Positions 7,850 to 14,452 of a stretch of 32,983 nucleotides of DNA are shown one piece after another. This DNA is from CAZOSF01 sp964582415 (GTDB lineage: Bacteria; Bacteroidota; Bacteroidia; Flavobacteriales; Flavobacteriaceae). The stretch covers positions 1 to 32,983 of the forward strand of contig CAZOSF010000020.1 in assembly GCA_964582415.1 (NCBI GenBank), in the 5' to 3' direction. The notes beneath the pieces were generated by a model, which was given only the letters and a program-made list of their open reading frames with translations, had not been told where the DNA came from and searched no databases. The first letter of the stretch is position 1. The number at the start of each line of letters is the position of its first letter. The position numbers were made by a program, and so were the translations under genes.

Positions 7850-7966
7850 TTAAAAAGCAAAATCGTATTTCATAATCTAAGAATACGTTAAGATACTATA
7901 GTTTTCGGCGTGTTGAAGAACACAAATGTTAAGAAACACCAGGAGTAGTTAACCTGGTGTTTTTTA
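7850..7966 (+). ncRNA. Putative two-component-controlled small RNA, about 115 nt
   Basis: A stretch without a protein gene lies between promoter P2 and a strong intrinsic terminator. It can fold into three successive hairpins: CGTATT/AATACG (7864-7869 with 7882-7887), GTGTT-GAAG-AACAC (7910-7923) and the terminator stem AAACACCAGG/CCTGGTGTTT (7934-7943 with 7953-7962). No open frame longer than a few codons was found in it. I do not recognise an RNA family. It could also be only the 3' untranslated region of the barrel mRNA, or both at once if P2 sits inside that transcript. The promoter and terminator are direct readings; the RNA itself is inferred. Confidence 0.5.
7934..7966 (+). terminator. 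Intrinsic terminator after the putative small RNA
   Basis: A perfect 10-bp stem, AAACACCAGG with CCTGGTGTTT, closes a 9-base loop (7944-7952) and runs into a T tract ending at 7965. It lies about 165 bases past the barrel stop codon, unusually far for the terminator of that gene alone, which supports a separate transcript in between. Confidence 0.85.
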
Positions 7967-8135
7967 TTTGCCTCAATTTAATTCGATATTCTTATTTATT
8001 GATTTCCTTGAATTTATAAATTCTAGCATCATTATAAATTCATAAGAATCTGATTATAAGCAAATAACGAAATCTGGTTGTTTTGTAGAAATAAATGGTT
8101 GATTGCCGTGTTGTGGTTTCTATTACTTTTACCCT
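7967..8135 (+). promoter_or_regulatory. AT-rich leader with TTATAAATTC repeats before the AraC-type regulator
   Basis: The 10-mer TTATAAATTC occurs at 8014-8023 and again at 8032-8041, with a shorter TTATAAG at 8054-8060. The first copy is part of a 14-bp palindrome (GAATTTA-TAAATTC, 8010-8023). Such spaced repeats before a gene for a DNA-binding regulator may be its own operator. I find no clear TAnnTTTG box here, and the region is AT-rich enough for chance repeats, so confidence is low. Confidence 0.3.
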
Positions 8136-9884
8136 ATGACAAAAAGTAGCTTCACATCTCAATTTATTTTTACCGTCCTATTCCTTTTCATGGTGATTAA
8201 CCTCCGGGGGCAATCTTCGGGGCCCTCACACCTAGAGCGTATGACCTATGAAGATCTTTTAGAGCTATTTAATGACTTTGATGGCGACTCCTTGGCTCAA
8301 GAGCGTATTGCACGAACCTATTTGGAGCGTGCCAGAAGGGATGGGGATACGGTCAAGGTAGCACGCGGATACGACCGACTGGCACGTATCTTTCAGCCGG
8401 AAACAAATATCAAATATGCAGATACCTTGATAGCATATACAAAAGATTGGGATCATATTACCTATCCGGCTATGGGGTATATTTTGAAGGGGTATGAATT
8501 TGGCCAAATGAATATAATTGCTGAAAAATATGATAATCTGACATATGCTTTAAAAATTGCTAAAAAGAATGACAATATTTCCCAAATTGTCTACTTACTT
8601 GGCGTTATTGGGGATTTACGAAATAAATGGGGAAGTGTAGAAAAAGCCGATGAATTACTAAAGGAACGCCACAGATTGATTTTACAGGATGACTATATTG
8701 AAAAACTTGGTAAATGCACAAGAAACGAAAAGAGAAAAGATTTACTCTCTATTAAGTCAACACAATTAATTAATTCCTATAAATCTTTTGTGATAAGCAA
8801 TATAACACACAGGGATATCCCGAAGGCTCGCATTTATTTAGATTCGTTGAGAATTATGCTATCCAATTATAATGGAGCTCAGCGAGAAGATTATTATTGG
8901 TGGGTAAATGATGCAGAGGTTGAATTGGATTACTATGAAAAAAACTATGAAAATGTAATTGCTCAATCAGAAAACATTTTAAATAATGAAAGTTTTAGAA
9001 AGGATCATAATAAATTCTATAATACTCTTTTGTTTAGAGGATTATCAGAACTTGAAATGGAAAATTCGAAAGATGCAATTATTCTTTTAGACAGTGTTGA
9101 AAAAAACAAAAATGTATTTGGACACCAACATAATGAGTACCTTAAACTTCTATATAATGCCAAATACAAAATAAACGAACAAAATGGTAATTTAAAGGGA
9201 CAGCTTGTCTACTTGGATAAATTATTGAGGATTGACAGTATAAATGCGGAGATTTTCAAATTCATCGAGCCAAGAATGGTTTATGAAATGGATGCCGCAA
9301 AATTGATAAATCAAAAAGAATCATTGATTCATGAATTAAATATTGTTCATAAAGCAGATCGATTAAGAATCGTTTTTATTGGGAGTTTATTATTTGTTGT
9401 GACATTGATTGCAGTCTTTTATTATCGCCAGAAAGTTATTTTCAAAAAAAGATTTGAAAGCCTTTTAGAGAAGAAGAGTGACCTTAATTCTGAAAAAAGA
9501 ACAAATGACAAATTGGATTTGGCACCAGGTATTATAGAGGATATTTTAAATCGTTTGGATAAATTTGAGAAGGAAAAACAGTTTTTAGATGCAGATATTA
9601 CCCTAAATTCATTGGCGAAAGTCTTTCAAACCAATTCCTCCTATCTATCCCGCGTTCTAAACCATCATATGGAGAAAAACTTCTCTCAATATCTTAACGG
9701 ACTCAGGGTAGGGTATGCCTTGGAGCGTCTGAAGAACCATACTACCTTTAGAAAATATACCATAGAGGCAATTGCGTTTGAATGTGGCTATAAGAATTCC
9801 GCCTCCTTTTCACGGGCGTTTTATAGAATCACAGGAATTTATCCTTCTTATTATATCAATGAACTGAATAAAATCAAGGAATAA
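8136..9884 (+). CDS. Membrane-spanning TPR / AraC-type transcriptional regulator
   Basis: 582 residues from the ATG at 8136, chosen over an in-frame TTG at 8103 because it puts a signal sequence (ending VINLRGQ) at the N-terminus. Residues of about 30-400 are helical and repeat-like, consistent with TPR-type repeats, and should be periplasmic. A membrane helix lies at about 410-430 (RIVFIGSLLFVVTLIAVFYY). A basic linker leads to a C-terminal AraC-type helix-turn-helix domain (about 489-578) with AIAFECGYKNSASFSRAFYRITG, the classic second HTH and signature. This makes it a one-protein sensor-regulator across the inner membrane, a layout known in flavobacteria. The 3' end overlaps the convergent neighbour by 11 bases. 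Its middle part is more AT-rich than its ends. Ligand and targets are unknown. Confidence 0.85.
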   Translation: MTKSSFTSQFIFTVLFLFMVINLRGQSSGPSHLERMTYEDLLELFNDFDGDSLAQERIARTYLERARRDGDTVKVARGYDRLARIFQPETNIKYADTLIAYTKDWDHITYPAMGYILKGYEFGQMNIIAEKYDNLTYALKIAKKNDNISQIVYLLGVIGDLRNKWGSVEKADELLKERHRLILQDDYIEKLGKCTRNEKRKDLLSIKSTQLINSYKSFVISNITHRDIPKARIYLDSLRIMLSNYNGAQREDYYWWVNDAEVELDYYEKNYENVIAQSENILNNESFRKDHNKFYNTLLFRGLSELEMENSKDAIILLDSVEKNKNVFGHQHNEYLKLLYNAKYKINEQNGNLKGQLVYLDKLLRIDSINAEIFKFIEPRMVYEMDAAKLINQKESLIHELNIVHKADRLRIVFIGSLLFVVTLIAVFYYRQKVIFKKRFESLLEKKSDLNSEKRTNDKLDLAPGIIEDILNRLDKFEKEKQFLDADITLNSLAKVFQTNSSYLSRVLNHHMEKNFSQYLNGLRVGYALERLKNHTTFRKYTIEAIAFECGYKNSASFSRAFYRITGIYPSYYINELNKIKE

Positions 9885-10248
9885 ATTCGAGACTTTTAAT
9901 TCGGGCTTCGTGATCACAGTTTTCCACGTGTAGGAGTAAGTGCTGTTCTTTGTAATCCCCTTTGATGGCATAAATTTTACAGGAATCCAAGGAAGTATTG
10001 CTGTCCTTAAAATCTACGATTCCATGGTTGAACAAATATCCTATTGCGGATGTATCTAAGTGGTTGCTTTCAAGGCTCAGTAGCACTTCTGGTGGAATTA
10101 TCCTTTCTTTTTCACGTAGGTTCTTTAGCGTTCGCGCATTGGGAAAATAATCACAGGAAGCACGTTTTCCACCTAAAAAGAAGAACAAAATAATCATTCC
10201 AATCCCAAATCCACTGAAGTAGTAGAGCAATCGTTTGGCTAAGGTCAC
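9874..10248 (-). CDS. Small membrane-anchored protein, DUF4258-like
   Basis: 124 residues. One N-terminal membrane helix (about 6-26, YYFSGFGIGMIILFFFLGG) is followed by a soluble domain with SCDYFPNARTLKNLREKERI, a KDSNTSLDSC stretch and a final VENCDHEARI. Three cysteines lie in the soluble part. I recall similar proteins next to alanine dehydrogenase genes in flavobacteria under the label DUF4258; I cannot confirm that here. It starts 2 bases after the stop of the alanine-dehydrogenase-like gene, so the two are co-transcribed and perhaps linked in function. The 3' end runs 11 bases into the convergent regulator gene. Function unknown. Confidence 0.75.
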   Translation of the reverse strand: MTLAKRLLYYFSGFGIGMIILFFFLGGKRASCDYFPNARTLKNLREKERIIPPEVLLSLESNHLDTSAIGYLFNHGIVDFKDSNTSLDSCKIYAIKGDYKEQHLLLHVENCDHEARIKSLEFIP

Positions 10249-10250
10249 GT

Positions 10251-11450
10251 TTAAAAAATTAAAAGATTGATATCACTATGGGGTAAGTTGAACCAATTTC
10301 CTACTGCTTGATTGGTTAAGATTCCCCGGTAAAAATACAATCCATTTTTGAGACCTGCATTGAAACGTACGGCATTTTCGATACCTCCACTATCGGCCAG
10401 GTCGAAGAGGTAAGGAGTGAAGATGTTACTGATGGAAATGGATGCCGTTTTTGGATATCGGGCCGGAATATTTGGCACTCCGTAGTGAATCACCCCGTGT
10501 TTGGTGAATGTCGGATTGTTATGGGATGTCATTTCCGAAGTTTCAAAACAACCTCCCATATCGATACTCACATCCATAATGACCGAACCCTTTTTCATAT
10601 TTTCGACCATTGTTTTCGTAACCACGACGGGAGATCGGTTGGCACCTCTAAGGGCGCCAATAGCTACATCGCATCTGCGTAAGGCTTTTAAAAGATATTT
10701 GGGTTGAAGGGTACAGGTAAAAATAGAGTGCCCTAAAATGAATTGTAGATTCCGCAATCGGGTGATGCTGGTATCAAAAACCTTTACATTGGCTCCCAAT
10801 CCCACCGCAGCCTTGGTAGCAAACTGTCCAACGGTACCTGCACCAATAATTACCACTTCCAATGGGGGTACCCCGCTGATGTTTCCGAAGAGGAGGCCAT
10901 TGCTGTCCCTATGACTCGCAATTAGTTCGGCAGAAATAAGAACAGAAGCGGTACCTGCGATTTCACTCAGCGCTTTTACCGCTGGGTAGGCGCCGTCTTC
11001 ATCCTTAATGAATTCAAAAGCCAGTGCTGTAACCTTTTTCTTGGCCAGGCGCTCAAAATATCCTTTCTCCTGAGTTTTCAATTGCAGGGCAGAGATGAGT
11101 AAGGCTTTATGTTGTATCCATTCTATTTCATCTGGAGTAGGGGGTTCTACCTTAAGAACGATGGGTGCCCCAAAAACCTTTTTGGTGTCATGGGTCAATT
11201 CTGCTCCGGCTTCGCTGTATTCTGCATCGGTAAATCCCGCTTCTTCACCAGCGCCTTTCTCGATCAAAACTTTATGGCCCTGTGCTACGAGTGCTGCTAC
11301 AGCATCTGGGGTTAAACATATTCGTTTCTCCTGAAAGTGAGTTTCTTTGGGTATACCGATAAATAAATCACTCTTGGAACGGGTGATTTCCAGCATTTCC
11401 TCCTGGGGAATGAGTTGGGCCTTGGTAAAGGGAGAAGTGGGTTTGCTCAT
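10251..11450 (-). CDS. Alanine dehydrogenase-like protein (AlaDH/PNT family), altered active site
   Basis: 399 residues, with about 27 extra at the N-terminus compared with Mycobacterium tuberculosis Ald as I remember it. The family start IGIPKET is followed by QEKRICLTP, keeping the substrate arginine (Arg43, equivalent to Arg15). The NAD-binding GAGTVG is near residues 198-203, and DVSIDMGGC keeps the Asp270 equivalent. However, the stretch LKVEPP puts Glu102 where Ald has catalytic Lys75, and SALQLKT puts Gln123 where Ald has catalytic His96. The 21-residue spacing between them is the same as in Ald, so misalignment is unlikely. It lacks the membrane part of a transhydrogenase. It is probably NAD-dependent, but L-alanine as substrate is doubtful. 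It is co-transcribed with the small membrane protein downstream. Confidence 0.8.
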   Translation of the reverse strand: MSKPTSPFTKAQLIPQEEMLEITRSKSDLFIGIPKETHFQEKRICLTPDAVAALVAQGHKVLIEKGAGEEAGFTDAEYSEAGAELTHDTKKVFGAPIVLKVEPPTPDEIEWIQHKALLISALQLKTQEKGYFERLAKKKVTALAFEFIKDEDGAYPAVKALSEIAGTASVLISAELIASHRDSNGLLFGNISGVPPLEVVIIGAGTVGQFATKAAVGLGANVKVFDTSITRLRNLQFILGHSIFTCTLQPKYLLKALRRCDVAIGALRGANRSPVVVTKTMVENMKKGSVIMDVSIDMGGCFETSEMTSHNNPTFTKHGVIHYGVPNIPARYPKTASISISNIFTPYLFDLADSGGIENAVRFNAGLKNGLYFYRGILTNQAVGNWFNLPHSDINLLIF

Positions 11451-11469
11451 GGCTCAGGCGATTGTATCA

Positions 11470-11477
11470 CCAAGGTA
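11470..11477 (-). promoter_or_regulatory. Candidate -7 box of the alanine dehydrogenase-like gene
   Basis: On the minus strand this reads TACCTTGG, one mismatch to TAnnTTTG, 20 bases before the start codon. No convincing -33 TTG is seen at the right distance, so this is a weak call. Confidence 0.3.
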
Positions 11478-11507
11478 GTAAATTAATTCCTTATCTTTAA
11501 ACCCTAC

Positions 11508-12044
11508 TTATTGAAAAAGTTCTTTGATTTGTTGCCAGGTAGATTTTTTCTCCATCAATTCTTTTTCGAAACTCTTTAAGTCATCACCTCGCATTTTGTT
11601 GAATAATTTAGCCCTTATCAAATAGACAAGAGGTACTAAAATCATCATGAGGGGAAATAAATAATATATTTCTAGTTCATCCAGACCTTGACTTTCATTT
11701 AAAATACCCCAAAGTTGGAATGCATACATGGCTATGGGAACTAAAATTATCCAATGCCACCAGTGTTTGCAAGTGAAAAACCAAAGTAACATTAAATAAA
11801 GAGGTACCGCCTTACTTACTAAAAACCAAACGAATGTATTTAACGAGTTAAATGAGGTGGTAAATGAAAAGAAGCTCGAACTAAAAACCTGCGTTTCTGT
11901 CGAGAAATTACGATAAGCATAAAATATGAAAGGGGAAATTGTTATCAACAATACAACAATTCCCCCTACAAATAAACTTTTCTTATCCGTTTTGGGGGGC
12001 TGAGATTTTATCTCTGTCGATTTGTTGCTCTGTTTGTCCATCAT
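11508..12044 (-). CDS. Four-helix integral membrane protein, unknown function
   Basis: 178 residues from the ATG pair at 12044/12041; a further in-frame ATG at 12095 would add 17 residues that look unrelated and lie inside another gene. A polar N-terminus rich in Lys, Ser and Gln leads to about four membrane helices: GIVVLLITISPFIFYAY; one around FVWFLVSKAVPLYLMLLWFF; one around WIILVPIAMYAFQLWGI; and LFPLMMILVPLVYLI. A charged amphipathic tail (about 30 residues) ends the protein. I recognise no family. The first 62 bases overlap a 45-codon lipoprotein gene in another frame, so its translation may depend on that gene. The start is the least certain part of this call. Confidence 0.6.
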   Translation of the reverse strand: MMDKQSNKSTEIKSQPPKTDKKSLFVGGIVVLLITISPFIFYAYRNFSTETQVFSSSFFSFTTSFNSLNTFVWFLVSKAVPLYLMLLWFFTCKHWWHWIILVPIAMYAFQLWGILNESQGLDELEIYYLFPLMMILVPLVYLIRAKLFNKMRGDDLKSFEKELMEKKSTWQQIKELFQ

Positions 12045-12120
12045 TGATGTTCTCAGGAGTACATGAAGCAAATAATGCTGCTCCAAACAATGCAACGATC
12101 AAATAATACTTAAGTCTCAT
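11983..12120 (-). CDS. Small 45-residue lipoprotein
   Basis: ATG at 12120 opens a 45-codon frame ending in TAA at 11983-11985. It has a basic start (MRLKYYLIV), a hydrophobic core and the lipobox LFASC with Cys20 as acylation site, then a short acidic-polar tail (TPENINDGQTEQQIDRDK). A complete lipoprotein signal in so short a frame is unlikely by chance, and a -7 box TAGGTTTG lies about 31 bases before it. Similar tiny lipoproteins are common in flavobacteria; none has a function I know. It overlaps the start of the membrane protein gene by 62 bases in a different frame and would be the first gene of that transcript. Confidence 0.65.
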   Translation of the reverse strand: MRLKYYLIVALFGAALFASCTPENINDGQTEQQIDRDKISAPQNG

Positions 12121-12150
12121 AATACTAGGTTTTTTGTGAGGTTATTAGTA

Positions 12151-12158
12151 CAAACCTA
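12151..12158 (-). promoter_or_regulatory. -7 box of the small lipoprotein gene
   Basis: The minus strand reads TAGGTTTG, a perfect TAnnTTTG, about 31 bases before the ATG at 12120. The nearest upstream TTG is 13 bases away, shorter than the usual 17-23, so the -33 element is uncertain. Confidence 0.45.
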
Positions 12159-12289
12159 TCAAGAAAAAACACAAGTATATTTTTAAGTTTCAGCGTAATT
12201 TGAATAGTTTATACCTAATTGAAAATTATCAACTAGGTGATTGTTCTTCAATAATTACCCTTAAGTACTGTCGTTGCTCACTTCATTAG

Positions 12290-12694
12290 CTAAATTGTTA
12301 TCGTTCGTGTACCGTCTTGGTTTTTAGTTAGTTGTATTTTTTGAGCGTCCTGTGGCAATATTCCTACAATCATTTCCGGCCATTCTATGAACACCCAAGC
12401 ATTTGTTGAAAAATATTCTTCTACCCCAATATCTAAGGCTTCCGCCTCATTTTTCATGCGGTAAAAGTCAAAGTGATAAATGACCTCACCGCGATTGGTT
12501 TCATATTCGTTGACAAGGGAAAAGGTAGGACTGCTTAATCCTCCAACCACACCTAATTGCTTTGACAATTCTTTTATCAATGTGGTTTTTCCCACACCCA
12601 TGGAACCGTAAAACAAAAGGATTTTGGAGGTTGTATTTTCCAAAACCATACTGGCAATTTCCGGAAGTTCAGAAATGGAGTATGTCTGTTTCAT
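12290..12694 (-). CDS. tsaE: tRNA threonylcarbamoyladenosine biosynthesis ATPase TsaE
   Basis: 134 residues, the usual length. The P-loop GSMGVGKTT spans residues 30-38; SSPTFSLVNEYE, then HFDFYRM and FIEWPE follow in the order typical of TsaE. The protein is the small ATPase that works with TsaB and TsaD to place threonylcarbamoyl on A37 of ANN-decoding tRNAs in the cytoplasm. It has its own promoter and lies between the porX gene upstream and the small lipoprotein gene downstream. The neighbours do not suggest any additional role. The identification is secure from motif order and size. Confidence 0.95.
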   Translation of the reverse strand: MKQTYSISELPEIASMVLENTTSKILLFYGSMGVGKTTLIKELSKQLGVVGGLSSPTFSLVNEYETNRGEVIYHFDFYRMKNEAEALDIGVEEYFSTNAWVFIEWPEMIVGILPQDAQKIQLTKNQDGTRTITI

Positions 12695-12710
12695 GGTGCA
12701 AGGGCTGTGA

Positions 12711-12738
12711 CAAATATAGCGTTTATCACGACAATCAA
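12711..12738 (-). promoter_or_regulatory. Consensus promoter of tsaE
   Basis: On the minus strand TTG, 17 bases and TATATTTG form a full match to the flavobacterial TTG-N17-23-TAnnTTTG promoter. The -7 box is 12711-12718, the TTG is the complement of 12736-12738, and the start codon is 16 bases after the -7 box. This is the clearest promoter in the window. Confidence 0.7.
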
Positions 12739-12788
12739 CACAAATTATCGGTTAAATGTACAAAATAAAGAATAATCCTACAAAATAT

Positions 12789-14336
12789 TTATCGTGGGAT
12801 CAATACTGAAAAAGGAATGATCATTTCTTCAAGGGATACGCCTCCATGTTGGTAGGTATTGCGATAGTAACTTACGTAGTGATTGTAATTATTTGGATAG
12901 GCAAAGAAGAGATCGCCCTTCGCAAATATAAAGGAACTGCTCATGTTTATTGATGGGAGCAGAACAGACCTTGGGTCTTTAAAGGCTATAACATCTTTCG
13001 ACTCATACGACAGGCTACGACCCGTTTTGTATCTCAAGTTTAAACTGGTATTACGGTCACCAATTACCTTAGAAGGGTTCTTTACATTGATAGTTCCGTG
13101 ATCCGTAGTGATGATCAGTCGAAAGCCCAATTGCGAAGCTTGCTGGATAATTTCCATTAGCGGACTGTTCTTAAACCAACTCTGAGTTAAGGAACGATAG
13201 GATTTGTCATTAGAAGCCAACTCCTTAATCACCTCCATTTCAGTCTTTGCGTGAGAAAGCATATCTACAAAATTGTAAACCACTACAGTGAGGTCTTCAT
13301 CTTTATGTGATTTAAAGGATTCTGCCAATTTTTTCCCTTGCCGTAAACTTGATATTTTATGATAACTCCAGTTTAAGTCCTTCCCCAATCGTTTTAATTG
13401 CGCCGCTAAAAATTCCTCTTCATGCATATTCTTGCCGCCTTCGTCCGTGTCGTTTAACCAAAGGTTGGGATGGAGTTTTTCCATTTCACTTGGCATAAGA
13501 CCAGAAAAAATGGAGTTCCGTGCATATTGCGTGGCGGTGGGTAAAATACTGTAAAATAAATCTTCGCTCTTTTTCTTGTACATATTGGATAACATAGGCT
13601 CGAAGGCCTTCCACTGGTCGTAACGCAAATTATCCACTACAACCAGCAGGGTGGGTCGGTCATCCAATAAAGGGGAAATTTTTTCTCTAAACAAAGTATG
13701 CGACATAGTGGGAGCGTCCTCATCCCCTTGGAACCAAGATTCGTAGTTCTTTTCAATAAACTTACAGAACTGCGTATTGGCTTCCACCTTTTGTGACTCC
13801 AATATCTCGAACATGCTACTGTCTTCAATATTTTCCAACTCCAATTCCCAATACACCAATTTCTGATATAGTTCAGCCCAACCTGTGGCAGAATTGATCA
13901 TGGACATGTCCATTGCAATTTTGCGAAATTCCTGTTGGTACGAACTGGTGGTTTTTTGTGAAACAAGCCTGCTCGTATCCAAATTTTTCTTCAGACTCAA
14001 TAAAATCTGATTCGGATTCACCGGCTTGATTAGATAATCTGCAATCTTAGAACCAATGGCCTCTTCCATGATGTATTCCTCTTCACTTTTTGTAATCATA
14101 ACCACTGGCAATGAGGCCTGCTGTTCTTTTATTTCAGCAAGGGTCTCCAATCCTGTAAGTCCAGGCATGTTCTCATCCAAGAAAACGATATCAAAAACCT
14201 CTTTTTGGATTTCCTCCAAAGCTTCCGAACCACTTTGTGCGGTGGTCACTTTATAATTTCTGTTTTCCAAAAAGAGAATGTGGGGTTTCAGCAAGTCGAT
14301 TTCATCATCCACCCAGAGTATTTTGATCTCGTTCAT
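12789..14336 (-). CDS. porX: PorX: response regulator with PglZ/alkaline-phosphatase-type effector domain
   Basis: 515 residues from the ATG at 14336; 41 further in-frame codons upstream look like leader sequence and do not match the conserved start MNEIKILWVDDE. The receiver domain (1-120) has Asp54 in VFLDENMPG. A helical middle leads to a phosphatase-superfamily domain (about 225-515). Its metal and catalytic residues are visible: Asp235 in VVVDNLRYDQW, Thr in PTATQYARN (267/269), Asp358/His362 in FVDMLSHAK, Asp412/His413 in TTDHGT and His497 in QHGGVSLEEM. From published work on Porphyromonas, PorX with the kinase PorY controls type IX secretion and has zinc-dependent phosphodiesterase activity on oligonucleotides. 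PorY is not in this window. The gene stands alone, divergent from an HD-domain gene. Confidence 0.94.
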   Translation of the reverse strand: MNEIKILWVDDEIDLLKPHILFLENRNYKVTTAQSGSEALEEIQKEVFDIVFLDENMPGLTGLETLAEIKEQQASLPVVMITKSEEEYIMEEAIGSKIADYLIKPVNPNQILLSLKKNLDTSRLVSQKTTSSYQQEFRKIAMDMSMINSATGWAELYQKLVYWELELENIEDSSMFEILESQKVEANTQFCKFIEKNYESWFQGDEDAPTMSHTLFREKISPLLDDRPTLLVVVDNLRYDQWKAFEPMLSNMYKKKSEDLFYSILPTATQYARNSIFSGLMPSEMEKLHPNLWLNDTDEGGKNMHEEEFLAAQLKRLGKDLNWSYHKISSLRQGKKLAESFKSHKDEDLTVVVYNFVDMLSHAKTEMEVIKELASNDKSYRSLTQSWFKNSPLMEIIQQASQLGFRLIITTDHGTINVKNPSKVIGDRNTSLNLRYKTGRSLSYESKDVIAFKDPRSVLLPSINMSSSFIFAKGDLFFAYPNNYNHYVSYYRNTYQHGGVSLEEMIIPFSVLIPR

Positions 14337-14392
14337 ATATGTATATTTGTGAAGAATTTGTACTGATTTGTCTCGATACAGTAGTATAACAC

Positions 14393-14400
14393 CAAAAATA
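14393..14400 (-). promoter_or_regulatory. -7 box of porX
   Basis: The minus strand reads TATTTTTG, a perfect TAnnTTTG, 56 bases before the porX ATG. A TTTG (complement of 14415-14418) lies 14 bases upstream, slightly close. The box overlaps the -7 box of the divergent gene by two bases. Confidence 0.5.
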
Positions 14401-14406
14401 CTTTTG
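14399..14406 (+). promoter_or_regulatory. -7 box of the HD-domain gene
   Basis: TACTTTTG is a perfect TAnnTTTG, 46 bases before the TTG start codon. No TTG is present at the normal -33 distance. It shares bases 14399-14400 with the opposing porX box, so both promoters cannot be opened together. Confidence 0.5.
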
Positions 14407-14452
14407 TAGTATCTCAAACCGAAAAGTTCTACTACTAATATAACGTTAAAGT

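Noticed and set aside
7928..7954. 8-codon frame starting at the ATG before the small RNA terminator
   Set aside because: Too short, no start context, and it runs through the terminator stem.
7949..7955. TTAACCT in the loop and stem of the terminator at 7934-7966
   Set aside because: A single heptamer formed by the terminator sequence itself, without a partner at 9 or 11 bases, so not counted as an operator. A lone copy at 8197 inside a gene was dismissed for the same reason.
8103..8135. In-frame TTG start that would lengthen the AraC-type regulator by 11 residues
   Set aside because: The added residues (MPCCGFYYFYP) break the signal peptide, which is well formed from the ATG at 8136.
12045..12095. 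17-residue extension of the four-helix membrane protein
   Set aside because: It lies inside the lipoprotein gene in another frame and has no feature of its own; the ATG pair at 12044/12041 is preferred.
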